In this document: in pieces, positions 7,261 through 15,352 of the stretch
Position numbering within the stretch: position 1 is the stretch's first letter
Layout: the number at the start of each line of letters is the position of its first letter
Virus record (IMG/VR): IMGVR_UViG_3300032242_001185
Location: 1 to 61,916 of that record
Source of the DNA: a virus
DNA: 61,916 nt
Reading direction: 5' to 3' (one strand)
Notes under the pieces: model-generated
Told to the model about the DNA's origin: nothing
The model's input: the letters and a program-made list of their open reading frames with translations, nothing else
The model's database searches: none
Position numbers and translations under genes: made by a program

Positions 7261-9305
7261 TGGTTGTCCTTTACAAGTTTGATTTCGCAAGCATCGGTCG
7301 TGCAGTAAGCCTCACCGATAGCGTCAATAGCAAGCCCAGCGTACACTCCAGCAAAGTCGATAGGGAAGAGTTGCTTTCCATAAGTCAAGTACTCGTCCTC
7401 CGTAATCTGCGTGTAAGGCATCTGAGGGTAAGTGTCGTTACCCATAGGCAAGAACGACACAGTCTTCAACTGACCATCGTACAAATGCAAAGCCGTACCC
7501 ACAGCATCGGCTTCTTTGTTTGTGTCGAAGGTGATTGTTACGGAGACCGAGTTGTCGCTCCAATAGCGTTGAGCAGTAGAAGCCAAAGCCATCTTTTCGT
7601 AAATAGAAACTTCTTTCTCCGAACGAGAAGCCTCGGACTTGATAGGGAAGAAGACCACCGAGGTAGTTTCTGGGGATTCGGAAGCAGGTTCAACACGATA
7701 GTTAGCCATCTTGAAAAGTTCAAGCATTGGGTCGCTGTTGGAGAAACGGATAGCACGATTGAAGAACTTTCCTCCAGCAGTCCAGTGAACCCCTGGCGAC
7801 TCTCCAGCCAAGATGGATACAGTGCCCGAAGGCTTTACAGTGGTGGTTTTGATGGATTCACGAATACCAAGCCACTCGCTGTAAGTCTTGTCGTAAGCCT
7901 GAACAATCTTGTAGCCTTCATCCATCCATTGACGAAGAACATGGTGTCCCTTGTTGTCAGCAAAGTTGGCAACACCGCTAATGGAAGTTCCAATACGGCG
8001 GTTGCGTTGCATGATGGAGTTCGTCTCTTCCCAGTGTGTAGGAAGCAAAGTCACAGTTTTGGCGTAAAGATAAGCGAACTTCAAAGTCCTTTTGAAGTCC
8101 TCAAGCGAGTCGTGGCGGTTGAGGTAAGTTTCCACAAGCGTGCACATCTCAAAGGATTCAAGCGATTGTTCGGCGCAAGGGTTGTAGCCCATTACACGCC
8201 AATCCTTGTTGTTTGGAGCATCCACAAGCCTTCCATAAGCACGGGAAGTATCCATCCAAATAACGCCAGGCTCACCATTGCGAACGATTCCATCAACAAT
8301 AGGTGCAAAGTCTGTTCCGACAGATACTTCAACCGAGTTGTTGCTCATCCAAGCCCAACCTGGGGCTTCAGGGTCATAAGAGTTGCGCTCAGGGAAGACT
8401 TCTGCGTTTTTCAAGTTCAAGAAGTTGTCATCGTCAATGCGACCGATAAGCAGTTCAGCAGAACGGCGGACATTACCAGAGACGACGCAGACACCAATCA
8501 GGTTTCCAATGTCAGCAAGGTCTTTACGAGTAAGAGTTTCGCCTTTGCGACCCAAAAACAAGTTGCGGATGTGATTGTGAAGTTTAATCAAAGGCTCTGG
8601 TCCAGAAGCAGTGCCACCAAAAGTTTTGATGATAGCGCCGTAAGGACGAATTTGGTCATAGTTGAAATCCCAAGAAGGTTGGTCTGGTTTCAAGAAAGAG
8701 TTGATAAGAGCCGTAGTGCTTTCTTGCCAACCTTCACGAGTATCAGGAATGTCATAGTTTTGAGGTGCTCCAGGGGCATAAATCTCAAAGCCTTTGTCTG
8801 CACCCTTATCATCAAAGCCAACTCCGACACCAAGCATCGAAGCCTCCATAAGAAAGGCGAAAGGCTTGGCTGGGTTGTTCTTAGTCATTTCGTTAGTAGA
8901 CACGAAAGCACAGTTTTGCAAAGCCGCCGAGTTCTTTTGAGTGTTTACGATGTCCGTGCCCATAACCCACAAGCCACGACCTGGGGGAGTCCACTTGAGA
9001 TTAAAGAGACGGTCATAAGCCTCTTTTGCTGAAGCCGCCGCCTTTGCGTCTGACCAAGGCAAACGTGAAGACTTTGCCCAATCTTTTTGAAGGGAATACA
9101 TGCCGTTGATAACACGCTCACATACTTCGACCCAAGTTTCCTTAGTGCCGTCTTCCTTTTTACGGGAGTATGTGCGGAGGAATGTAATCTCACCTACGGA
9201 GTTTCCTGCTACATCTGCGTATCCAAACGGTGCTTTCTTTCCTTTGTACCCTGCAACGAAATCGTCCGCTAGTTTGAAGGAGAAGTTAACCATTAAAGCC
9301 ACCAT
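7257..9305 (-). CDS. nrdJ: Class II (adenosylcobalamin-dependent) ribonucleotide reductase, monomeric type
   Basis: The 682-residue enzyme makes deoxyribonucleotides. Visible signatures are the first redox cysteine in NSAALQNC, the NPCAEQ loop with the thiyl cysteine and catalytic Glu, the second redox cysteine ten residues later in FEMC, and KPSGTVSILAGESPG of the phosphate-binding barrel. A Cys pair sits about 10 residues from the C-terminus (CTTDACEI), the swinging-arm thiols reduced by thioredoxin. The length is near that of the Lactobacillus-type monomeric enzyme. No small subunit gene is seen, as expected. It needs host or environmental B12. ATG at 9293 is an alternative start; neither start has a strong ribosome-binding site. 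Confidence 0.95.
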   Translation of the reverse strand: MVALMVNFSFKLADDFVAGYKGKKAPFGYADVAGNSVGEITFLRTYSRKKEDGTKETWVEVCERVINGMYSLQKDWAKSSRLPWSDAKAAASAKEAYDRLFNLKWTPPGRGLWVMGTDIVNTQKNSAALQNCAFVSTNEMTKNNPAKPFAFLMEASMLGVGVGFDDKGADKGFEIYAPGAPQNYDIPDTREGWQESTTALINSFLKPDQPSWDFNYDQIRPYGAIIKTFGGTASGPEPLIKLHNHIRNLFLGRKGETLTRKDLADIGNLIGVCVVSGNVRRSAELLIGRIDDDNFLNLKNAEVFPERNSYDPEAPGWAWMSNNSVEVSVGTDFAPIVDGIVRNGEPGVIWMDTSRAYGRLVDAPNNKDWRVMGYNPCAEQSLESFEMCTLVETYLNRHDSLEDFKRTLKFAYLYAKTVTLLPTHWEETNSIMQRNRRIGTSISGVANFADNKGHHVLRQWMDEGYKIVQAYDKTYSEWLGIRESIKTTTVKPSGTVSILAGESPGVHWTAGGKFFNRAIRFSNSDPMLELFKMANYRVEPASESPETTSVVFFPIKSEASRSEKEVSIYEKMALASTAQRYWSDNSVSVTITFDTNKEADAVGTALHLYDGQLKTVSFLPMGNDTYPQMPYTQITEDEYLTYGKQLFPIDFAGVYAGLAIDAIGEAYCTTDACEIKLVKDNQ

Positions 9306-9450
9306 TTTCTGTTTTGTCTAAATACCCCTCGATTGGGGGACTTCTATTGTCTCTTAGAACAGCCTACATACCTTCTGATAACTTCGCAAGAAAATGATTA
9401 TTTTTGGCTCCCGAACGTATCCAACCATCAAGTATAACTGTTATCAGATA
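9306..9450. promoter_or_regulatory. 145-bp intergenic region upstream of the reductase, with inverted repeat
   Basis: This is the longest gene-free stretch in the window. It contains TCTGATAAC (9374-9382), inverted relative to ACTGTTATCAGATACTA (9437-9453), and a small CCCC/GGGG hairpin near 9325-9340. It presumably holds the promoter or leader of the reductase-thioredoxin unit. I see no clear -35/-10 pair and no cobalamin riboswitch box. Confidence 0.4.
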
Positions 9451-9453
9451 CTA
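9437..9453. repeat. ACTGTTATCAGATACTA direct repeat, copy 1
   Basis: The same 17 bases recur at 10093-10109, and the 12-base core ACTGTTATCAGA is also at 10036-10047. Copy 1 covers the stop codon of the TIM-barrel gene; the other two lie within its coding sequence. The function is unknown. Confidence 0.55.
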
Positions 9454-10953
9454 CTTTTCAAATCCGTCACGAATAATCATGGTAGTTTGCTCTTCAGAAA
9501 TGGCTGGTCGCATCTCTCGTGCGGCGGCAACACGGTCACCAAAAATAGCAGACAAAACACCTTGGCTGGCGTTGCGTTGAGCAGTGATTTGAATGAACTC
9601 TTTGTTCTCGTCCAAGGTCTTCAACTTCTCCAACATCTTGAAGTATCTATCCATCTCTTGAGACAAATTAGGGTCTGCGTAACCACCGTTCATTTCTTCC
9701 GCATACCGCATAAACGCTACTCTTTGGGCTTGCATCTCCAACATGGCGGTGTTCAATGCTTTCAACTGGTCAGGGGTTTTTACTTCCACTGGTAAGTTAA
9801 ATGCACAGGTGTTTGCGGGCTTAAATGCGGGGCAGTTTGCTGCCACAAAACAGGTATCACACTGTCTTAAGGAGGTTGTTTGGGACTGTACGACAGGTAC
9901 TTGTTTGAGGACATCGTGACCGTCTTGGCTTTCTACAACAGTCTTCATTTCGTACCCAAAAACAGGCATGGAGGTCATCTCCATTGGGTCTCTTTGTACT
10001 ACTTCTGTGCGTTCCAGTTTCCGCATTTCGAAACCACTGTTATCAGAAGACCCCAACCCTAATTCCATCAAACCACTGTATAGGGTGTCATCACTGTTAT
10101 CAGATACTATGGGGTCTTTTTTGCCCCCAGGAATAAACTTTAGGTCTGGCTTATCTTTGTCCATGTTTGCCTCTAACTGTAAATACGACCAAACTGCAAC
10201 CTTTGTTGCTTCCTGGTCTTTGTCTTCAATAAAGTTGTCGAAGTTTAAATTAGCCTGAGAAATGACACGCTGGTATCTTTTACGGGCTTGGTCTTTCATA
10301 CTTTTCGGGTATCTAACCAGTTTAGTGCCATCCCAAATGATTGTCTCGCCTCTTCGCATCGGACTTAACCATGACAATGTGCTGGCTGTAGTAAATGGAA
10401 TCTGTCGGAGATTGTCTGGTTTAGCGGTTGCTAATGCGTGAAACTGTGTCCCCGTAGTTGCTTTCAGGGTGCGGGTTAGCCCTGCCAATGATGGTGTTGA
10501 TTCGATACTTTCATGCGGTATCGCAATGTTTTTATACTCTTTTGACCACGACTGTAAGAGGTTAGTGCGGTATTTATCGTGCCAAACAATCCACATTTTT
10601 TCGTCATAATCAAACGCTTCTCGCTGTTGGAGAATCCAATCAAACCCCATAACTTGAGAATCAAACTCTATCCAACCTTCAATGCGGTCGTGATTGGTGG
10701 CTACAAACTCTTGATAATCTGCTGCGTAATTTTCTAGTTCACGCCTGGACAGGTTTGCTTTATCTGCTTGAACTGCGCCAGAATCTACCCACACTTTCAT
10801 GTTTGGCATGAACTGTTCGTTGATTAGATACAGTTTTGTTTTAGGCAATCCCCGCTTACGGAGACCCCAATAGTTCAACATTACGTGGGTTACTCCGTTA
10901 CGCTCCAACAGGGTGCGGTTAGAAGGAATCTCCACTCCACCAAAAATAATCAT
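9451..10953 (-). CDS. TIM-barrel protein resembling tRNA-guanine transglycosylase/DpdA, with C-terminal Cys cluster
   Basis: The product has 500 residues. Its first 250 residues read like a TIM barrel of the TGT/DpdA type. VDSGA sits where those enzymes have DSGG. It is followed by a helix with YAADYQEF, then WIEFDSQ, and later ALATAKPD and PFTTASTLSW, where DpdA-like enzymes have a HGLG-like strand and a SVDS-W motif. The nucleophile Asp of that last motif seems replaced. The C-terminal half has C-x2-C-x5-C-x7-C near residues 370-390, probably zinc, then a helical tail. DpdA-like enzymes insert 7-deazaguanines in phage DNA, but no queuosine-pathway genes are visible here. Assignment is tentative. 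Confidence 0.45.
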   Translation of the reverse strand: MIIFGGVEIPSNRTLLERNGVTHVMLNYWGLRKRGLPKTKLYLINEQFMPNMKVWVDSGAVQADKANLSRRELENYAADYQEFVATNHDRIEGWIEFDSQVMGFDWILQQREAFDYDEKMWIVWHDKYRTNLLQSWSKEYKNIAIPHESIESTPSLAGLTRTLKATTGTQFHALATAKPDNLRQIPFTTASTLSWLSPMRRGETIIWDGTKLVRYPKSMKDQARKRYQRVISQANLNFDNFIEDKDQEATKVAVWSYLQLEANMDKDKPDLKFIPGGKKDPIVSDNSDDTLYSGLMELGLGSSDNSGFEMRKLERTEVVQRDPMEMTSMPVFGYEMKTVVESQDGHDVLKQVPVVQSQTTSLRQCDTCFVAANCPAFKPANTCAFNLPVEVKTPDQLKALNTAMLEMQAQRVAFMRYAEEMNGGYADPNLSQEMDRYFKMLEKLKTLDENKEFIQITAQRNASQGVLSAIFGDRVAAAREMRPAISEEQTTMIIRDGFEK

Positions 10954-11435
10954 TCAAACCTTACGCCTTCGCTGCGTGTTAGGCGGGCATCTTTGGTGCG
11001 AATCTCATTTTGTTTACGGATAGCCTCTTCGATTTCTGTCCATGCTCTAACTTTTTTAGGTGCGTCGGGACGAAACTCTACACGAGTGTAGGAGGGGACG
11101 CCGAACATCATGCATGGGATGCCTTGTTCAAATGCGTACGCCCAAAACTCTGGGTCATGAGTAATGACGAGGTCAATGTTTCCGTTTGCTCTGGCAGCCT
11201 TCAACTGGCGCTGCTTCAATGGCTCATCCACTAGTCTGATGGAGGAATCAATCAGGCGGTCGTAATCAACAACTTTGTTAACATTTATCCACTGTTGGGC
11301 TTCTGCTTCTGACAGTTCAGTCATGAAAATGAGTTGGTTATAGGCGGCTAATTGTGCCACCATGATGATGCCCATGGAGATGGGCTCATCTCTTTGCCCT
11401 CTGAGCACTCCGTCTAGTTCTACAAGTATTTGCAT
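10950..11435 (-). CDS. HAD-like phosphatase/polynucleotide kinase-type protein (tentative)
   Basis: The 161-residue product begins with a strand ending ELDGVL, comparable to the DxDG-type motif I of HAD hydrolases, although the first Asp is Glu. A FMTEL segment then fits motif II, and VITHDPEF with later FRPD could be motif IV. The substituted nucleophile means it may bind rather than hydrolyse phosphate. Its stop overlaps the next start (ATGA), so it is translationally coupled to the TIM-barrel gene. Confidence 0.45.
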   Translation of the reverse strand: MQILVELDGVLRGQRDEPISMGIIMVAQLAAYNQLIFMTELSEAEAQQWINVNKVVDYDRLIDSSIRLVDEPLKQRQLKAARANGNIDLVITHDPEFWAYAFEQGIPCMMFGVPSYTRVEFRPDAPKKVRAWTEIEEAIRKQNEIRTKDARLTRSEGVRFE

Positions 11436-11441
11436 GGTTTC

Positions 11442-11540
11442 CTATTTTGCTTCGTAACAATCACATTTGCATTTATCTTCTGTGCAAACATCTTGGTATA
11501 ACTCATGTCCACACATCCGACATGTATCCGTTAGTGACAC
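11442..11540 (-). CDS. Micro-protein with zinc finger, 32 residues (GTG start)
   Basis: The frame reads MSLTDTCRMCGHEL and continues with three further cysteines and a CDC near the end. CxxCGH at the start and C-x4-C-x-C-x-C at the end suggest a zinc-binding knuckle. The GTG overlaps the TAG of the upstream gene, and it stops six bases before the ATG of the HAD-like gene, whose AGGAAA lies on its stop. It fills a gap in an otherwise continuous operon. Confidence 0.5.
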   Translation of the reverse strand: MSLTDTCRMCGHELYQDVCTEDKCKCDCYEAK

Positions 11541-12445
11541 TATTTGCGTCCTTGCAATGCTGCACGGCGAATCAAAGTATTCACATCAGGTAGTTCTACC
11601 CCATAAGTGGCTGCCTGTGTGCTTTTGGTCATGTTCGAGGTGTATTTGCGAATGTTGCGAAGTTTATCAATCGTCCCCAAACGCTTACCTGCTTGCCAAC
11701 GATAGTTATTAAAATCTCCATAACCTTCGCCTGTTGGAGAAAACGCTTGACTGCGGTTGCCGTGAATCTCGCCATAAAGGGCTTCGCCCTGCTGCGCTGC
11801 AGCGTTCAAACGAACTTCAGCGTTACGGCGGTTAGCACCCGAACGAGACTCCTGCACATCTTGTACAGCCGTGCTGAACCGTGTGTGAATCTGTTGAGTC
11901 TTAGTAAAGTCTTCGCTAACAATTCGGTCCCAATCGGCGTTAGAAGGGGCTGACTGGGTTGGGTCTGGTGTTACCGTCCATTCGCCGTATTTGAGGTCGT
12001 AGGCGGCGTATGGCTTGATTGAGCGTATGTCTGTGGCTGTTGGGTTCACATAGAATGTGAGTTCGTACCCATTCCAGTTCTCTGTCTGAGGTTGGAGATT
12101 TTGGCGAAAATCATCGTTCAACTCTTCCGAAATCTCGTTGTCGGAAAGTCCACGGAAATCTGCGTTTGCTTTACGAAACGCAACAAAATCGATGCCTACA
12201 AGGCAATCGAGGTCCCCAGGCTGGCGGGCGGCACTCCACTGATAGGAGACGCCTGACCCCGCCAACCATGGGTGAGACCACACTTCAGGTTGGCTGTACT
12301 TCTGTTGGAGAAAATCCTGCAACAGTTGAATTATTCCTTTACGAACCCAATCACGAAGTTCTCTACCCTGGAATATGTTAGGGTCTAGGTCCGTTGAGGG
12401 TGCGCTGAAATAAGAGGTTGGGTTTTCAGCACCTGAACTAATCAT
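11540..12445 (-). CDS. Nucleotidyltransferase-like protein
   Basis: Of the 301 residues, about 60-95 contain LAGSGVSYQ followed by GDLDCLVGID. This is the GS...DxD signature of the polymerase-beta nucleotidyltransferase fold, with DLD as the likely metal ligands. A third Asp may be in AAYDLK. The rest is helical and charged. Such enzymes transfer a nucleotide to RNA, protein or small molecules; the target is unknown. Neighbouring TIM-barrel and HAD-like genes suggest a modification pathway, which is inference. Confidence 0.5.
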   Translation of the reverse strand: MISSGAENPTSYFSAPSTDLDPNIFQGRELRDWVRKGIIQLLQDFLQQKYSQPEVWSHPWLAGSGVSYQWSAARQPGDLDCLVGIDFVAFRKANADFRGLSDNEISEELNDDFRQNLQPQTENWNGYELTFYVNPTATDIRSIKPYAAYDLKYGEWTVTPDPTQSAPSNADWDRIVSEDFTKTQQIHTRFSTAVQDVQESRSGANRRNAEVRLNAAAQQGEALYGEIHGNRSQAFSPTGEGYGDFNNYRWQAGKRLGTIDKLRNIRKYTSNMTKSTQAATYGVELPDVNTLIRRAALQGRK

Positions 12446-12454
12446 GGTACTAGT

Positions 12455-12745
12455 TTACTCTGTCGGAGCGATACTCTCTGGGTCAATGCCACGCTCCTTT
12501 AGAGCGTCCTTAACCTTTGCCGAAGGGGTTGGTGTTGGCTGAGTCAACTGTGCAACGACACCTGTAACAACACGGTCGATGAGCAACTGACGGTCAAACT
12601 CCTCAACAATCTGCTTTGCGGTTGCGTAAACATCCCAGTTGGTTGCTACACGCTTGGCTTCGATTGCTTCTGTTGGAAGTTCGGTCTGCGAGGTTAGTGT
12701 TCCGTCATCGTTTACTGTGATGAGGAAGAATGTTTCTACTGCCAT
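12455..12745 (-). CDS. Hypothetical protein
   Basis: A 96-residue protein starting MAVETFFLITV: a beta hairpin-like N-terminus, a central helix and a Pro/Thr-rich linker before a short C-terminal helix. A TAATG overlap couples it to the small basic gene upstream, whose final codons AAG GAG AAC serve as its ribosome-binding site. No family recognised. Confidence 0.65.
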   Translation of the reverse strand: MAVETFFLITVNDDGTLTSQTELPTEAIEAKRVATNWDVYATAKQIVEEFDRQLLIDRVVTGVVAQLTQPTPTPSAKVKDALKERGIDPESIAPTE

Positions 12746-12876
12746 TAGTTCTCCTTGTTTACTAGACGACGCTTAACTGCATCGAATACTTTAGGGCGCT
12801 TTTTAGACGCTTTTTGATTTGGACGGTCTGTGCCCTTTTTTACTGGGACTGGTGGTGCACCTTTTCCTTTTGCCAT
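12745..12876 (-). CDS. Small lysine-rich protein, 43 residues
   Basis: The product starts MAKGKGAPPVPVKK, is strongly basic, and ends VNKEN. It looks like the Lys-rich mini-proteins at 52.8-55.2 kb. The KEN end is encoded by AAGGAGAAC, the ribosome-binding site of the next gene, as in the plus-strand relay. Confidence 0.6.
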   Translation of the reverse strand: MAKGKGAPPVPVKKGTDRPNQKASKKRPKVFDAVKRRLVNKEN

Positions 12877-12885
12877 AACTACCTT

Positions 12886-13449
12886 CTACTTGTTGTACAT
12901 GCCCATAATAGCACGGCGGCGTTGAACAACTTGACCGTGGTAAGGGCAGAAGTGGCAGGTATAAATCTTTGGACCTTCCAAGTGTTCTGGCTTAGGCAGA
13001 CCCAACTCTCCACGCTCTTTAGCGGTGTCAGGTAGCAAACGCTTAGATGGTGACTCGTAATCGTCACAGTTGTCTTTAGGCTGTAGATGTTTCATCCAAC
13101 AGTTCATTGCTTCTTCAGCAAATGTCATTTTGGTTTCGTAGTAAGACTTTTCTGGGTCTAGTTCGTCTAAACCACGTGAGCCACCTTTACGGAGTTGCTC
13201 AAGGATTTCTGCTTTGTCTTTTTCGTTTGCCCACGACTTAACTGGGACTTTAAATAAGCGACCTTTGTGCTCTTCGCCTGAAGGAAACTTGTGTGGTTCG
13301 CAAGCAATCTCTAGAAGGTAATCAAAATTGGTTGGACCTTCGTAGTCTGGTAGTTCTTCAATGGTTTCGCATACCAAACATACGAGTAGACGAATAATCG
13401 GTCCCTCGATAGGTTTTGACCCAATTACTGGTTTAAAATCTTCTGCCAT
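12886..13449 (-). CDS. Hypothetical protein with two cysteine clusters
   Basis: The 187-residue protein has CLVC at about residues 24-27 and CHFC plus His near 165-172, with another Cys near 50. These could pair into one or two zinc sites bringing the termini together. It is otherwise acidic and helical. The ATG follows a good AAGGAG. No family recognised. Confidence 0.7.
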   Translation of the reverse strand: MAEDFKPVIGSKPIEGPIIRLLVCLVCETIEELPDYEGPTNFDYLLEIACEPHKFPSGEEHKGRLFKVPVKSWANEKDKAEILEQLRKGGSRGLDELDPEKSYYETKMTFAEEAMNCWMKHLQPKDNCDDYESPSKRLLPDTAKERGELGLPKPEHLEGPKIYTCHFCPYHGQVVQRRRAIMGMYNK

Positions 13450-13473
13450 TTTGTGCTCCTTATTAATAATGTG

Positions 13474-13845
13474 TTAAAAAAAACGGCGAATCCCACGATG
13501 TCTCAGCGAATAGTTCTGAGCGATGTCAGTAGGTGTTATAAAAGAATGACCTTGAACATTGCTGCCAGATGACGCAAGTACTCTATGTACAAAATCGGCT
13601 TTATCTGCTGCTCTATCCAAGAAAATTGCGGCATCGTCATGTTGCCCAGCATCATGCAATTGTTTTGAAATGTGATTATTTGCAAATGCAGAGTTAAGAT
13701 GCTCATTAATTGCGTCTGCGTTTTCGTCGCTAATTCCAACTTGGTGGGTGTTTGCCAAATTGGTGAGTACTTCATGCATGCGTTCATGGTGGTTACCGCC
13801 CTGCATGCTCAAACGTCGTGCTTTTTCGTATGCTGATTCAGCCAT
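13474..13845 (-). CDS. Helical His/Ala-rich protein, member of a local paralogue group
   Basis: The 123-residue product starts MAESAYEKAR; the start at 13845 is set by the TAATG overlap. Its core reads like a helical hairpin with HDAGQHDDAAIFLDRAADKA, close in pattern to the core of the next gene (HDAGRYKAAHSHLKVAAQHI). It ends in two Phe encoded by a T-run. Function unknown; the Ala/His helical repeat is the only clue. Confidence 0.65.
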   Translation of the reverse strand: MAESAYEKARRLSMQGGNHHERMHEVLTNLANTHQVGISDENADAINEHLNSAFANNHISKQLHDAGQHDDAAIFLDRAADKADFVHRVLASSGSNVQGHSFITPTDIAQNYSLRHRGIRRFF

Positions 13846-14231
13846 TAGAACTCCCAACCATAATCTTCATCTTTGTAGGCTTTTGCTTGCCCATGTACAT
13901 AATCTTCGACAGTTTCTTGATAACCAGAAGAATGTTTAGGACCCATGTAAGTTGCAGACTCCGAAGGTGTTCCTTTAAGCATGCTTGCAACGTTATCAAT
14001 GTGCTGTGCGGCAACTTTCAAATGACTGTGTGCAGCCTTGTAACGACCCGCATCGTGGTTGTCTTGTGACAAGAAAATGCTTCTCATGGAGTTACCAAGA
14101 AGAGTGTTTACTTGCTCCTTAGTTGGGTCATCAAAACCAGCAGAGTTAACTGCGCCCTGCAGTTTGTCTGCCTGAGCCTTTACCTCGTACTGGCGGTCTG
14201 CAAGACCGTCATTTTCATAGTGTTTAGCCAC
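13845..14231 (-). CDS. Helical His/Ala-rich protein, paralogue of 13474-13845 (GTG start)
   Basis: A 128-residue protein starting at GTG. The segment HDAGRYKAAHSHLKVAAQHI, about residues 60-79, mirrors its downstream neighbour and the end of the 440-residue protein. The pattern is 'D-A-x3-x-A-A-x2-H/F-L-x2-A-A-x-H/K'. Predicted as a helical bundle with a disordered, Gly/Tyr-rich end. Coupled by TAATG to the next gene. Confidence 0.65.
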   Translation of the reverse strand: MAKHYENDGLADRQYEVKAQADKLQGAVNSAGFDDPTKEQVNTLLGNSMRSIFLSQDNHDAGRYKAAHSHLKVAAQHIDNVASMLKGTPSESATYMGPKHSSGYQETVEDYVHGQAKAYKDEDYGWEF

Positions 14232-14233
14232 GA

Positions 14234-14440
14234 TTACTTACCTGGGTTAACCTTTGCAGGGTATTCGCTTGTTACAAAACCATAACCATAGAAAGGGTGG
14301 AGTGACTGACGGTTGTCCACAGTCTCTTCGTGACCCTGTGAGTCTCCGACCTGAGTGTCTGGGCGAACCTTACGGTACTTGCCGTCTGTTGCGCCTTCTG
14401 CGAGGCTTTCGTTCATTGAACGTGATGTATTAACTGCCAT
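14234..14440 (-). CDS. Small hypothetical protein
   Basis: A 68-residue polar protein starting MAVNTSRSMNES. It seems mostly disordered, with a short aromatic HPFYGYGF segment. It lies two bases from the next gene. Similar disordered, Asn/Gly-rich proteins recur up to 19.9 kb, suggesting one functional cluster. Confidence 0.6.
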   Translation of the reverse strand: MAVNTSRSMNESLAEGATDGKYRKVRPDTQVGDSQGHEETVDNRQSLHPFYGYGFVTSEYPAKVNPGK

Positions 14441-14452
14441 GATTACTTCTTT

Positions 14453-14689
14453 CTATTCGCCCATTGGGTGGTACATAGTGGTGTGGGTTACTTTACCGTC
14501 AACAACAAAACGCTTACGCCCACCCTTACCAATGTTTAGCGCAGAGTAATCTCGGGCTGCTTTCATACCGTTTCCTTGGTATGAACGGACAGTTTTCCAA
14601 GAACCTTTGTTTGTACGAGTTTGAATTTCGTGTACAGAAGTTTCATGGTTTGGGCTAGAACTTGGTGCTCTGTTAGGTACTGGTTCCAT
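14453..14689 (-). CDS. Small basic protein
   Basis: A 78-residue protein starting MEPVPNRAP. Its second half (WKTVRSYQGNGMKAARDYSAL) looks like a compact beta-alpha unit: repeated strands with an intervening helix, like short DNA-modulating folds. The start shares the 'PVPNRA' motif with the gene at 15158-15352. A TAATG overlap joins it to the gene upstream. Confidence 0.6.
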   Translation of the reverse strand: MEPVPNRAPSSSPNHETSVHEIQTRTNKGSWKTVRSYQGNGMKAARDYSALNIGKGGRKRFVVDGKVTHTTMYHPMGE

Positions 14690-14961
14690 TAGAGTCCCTT
14701 ACTCATCGATGCACGGCGGTTCAAATACTGAAGAGTCTTCTGGGCTTCACCAGCGTCACCATTGTGGGCGGCAAGCAAATCCTGCTGAGTACCCTGCAAA
14801 CGGTTGTATGCGTCAACAACGTCCTCGCCTGGGCGCTCTTCCGAAGATGCGTTACGGGCGTCAATCCAAGCCTTGGTAGCATCCATGTGAGCCTTTGCGG
14901 CTGCGAGTTGGTAACCGTTTCTTACTAATCCACCTTCACGGCGGTCAGTGTATGAGGTCAT
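14689..14961 (-). CDS. Helical Ala/His-rich protein
   Basis: A 90-residue protein starting MTSYTDRREGG at 14961, chosen because its ATGA overlaps the previous stop; a longer in-frame form to 15015 would lie inside the upstream zinc gene. Helices with LAAAKAHMDATKAW and QKTLQYLNRRAS fit the helical-bundle pattern of its neighbours. Confidence 0.62.
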   Translation of the reverse strand: MTSYTDRREGGLVRNGYQLAAAKAHMDATKAWIDARNASSEERPGEDVVDAYNRLQGTQQDLLAAHNGDAGEAQKTLQYLNRRASMSKGL

Positions 14962-15158
14962 GCCATTTTTCCTTTCACACGTCGGTCCATACGACCCTGT
15001 TTGCACGGTGCACACAGACCCTTGTTGTACATGAACTCGACAGGGTTAACAATCACACCACACATTGGGCAAGGTGCTGACCCTTTATACAGTGTAGCAT
15101 TTTGGGCTATTTGGTACGCCTGTAACTCTAAAGTTTCTCCGCCATCGCCATTAAACAT
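14958..15158 (-). CDS. Small zinc-ribbon protein
   Basis: The 66-residue protein has CPMCG at about residues 30-34 and CAPC at about 49-52, an 18-residue spacing typical of a treble-clef or zinc ribbon. A basic tail with RRVKGK follows. TAATG overlap upstream and ATGA overlap downstream. Confidence 0.68.
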   Translation of the reverse strand: MFNGDGGETLELQAYQIAQNATLYKGSAPCPMCGVIVNPVEFMYNKGLCAPCKQGRMDRRVKGKMA

Positions 15159-15352
15159 TAGTTCATGTCCTCTCTAATAGCGTTGCGCTTCTTATCGCTA
15201 CGAGTACTGTTGCGTTTTTCTGCACGGCTTTTGTTTGCACCAGTCTTAAATGCACCTTGCGCTTGGTTTAACGCTTCACGTTCTGCTTTTAAACGAACAG
15301 CGTTAACATCAATTTGCATGCGCTTAGTTGCACGGTTGGGTACTGGTCTCAT
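15158..15352 (-). CDS. Small basic helical protein
   Basis: A 64-residue protein starting MRPVPNRATKR, rich in Arg, Lys and Asn, with a probable long helix across the middle. It shares the 'PVPNRA' start with the 78-residue protein nearby. Its ATGA overlaps the end of the 440-residue gene. A nucleic-acid-binding role is plausible from charge only. Confidence 0.62.
   Translation of the reverse strand: MRPVPNRATKRMQIDVNAVRLKAEREALNQAQGAFKTGANKSRAEKRNSTRSDKKRNAIREDMN

Noticed and set aside
7260-9032. 590-codon plus-strand ORF opposite the reductase gene
   Set aside because: It is a shadow of the well-conserved NrdJ gene on the other strand. It has no ribosome-binding site or recognisable domain, and the composition follows the antisense codons.
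9306-9450. Cobalamin riboswitch before the B12-dependent reductase
   Set aside because: No B12-box sequence could be recognised; only short inverted repeats are present.
13474-13490. Run of T/A as a terminator
   Set aside because: The poly-T run encodes two Phe at the gene's end and no stable stem precedes it.
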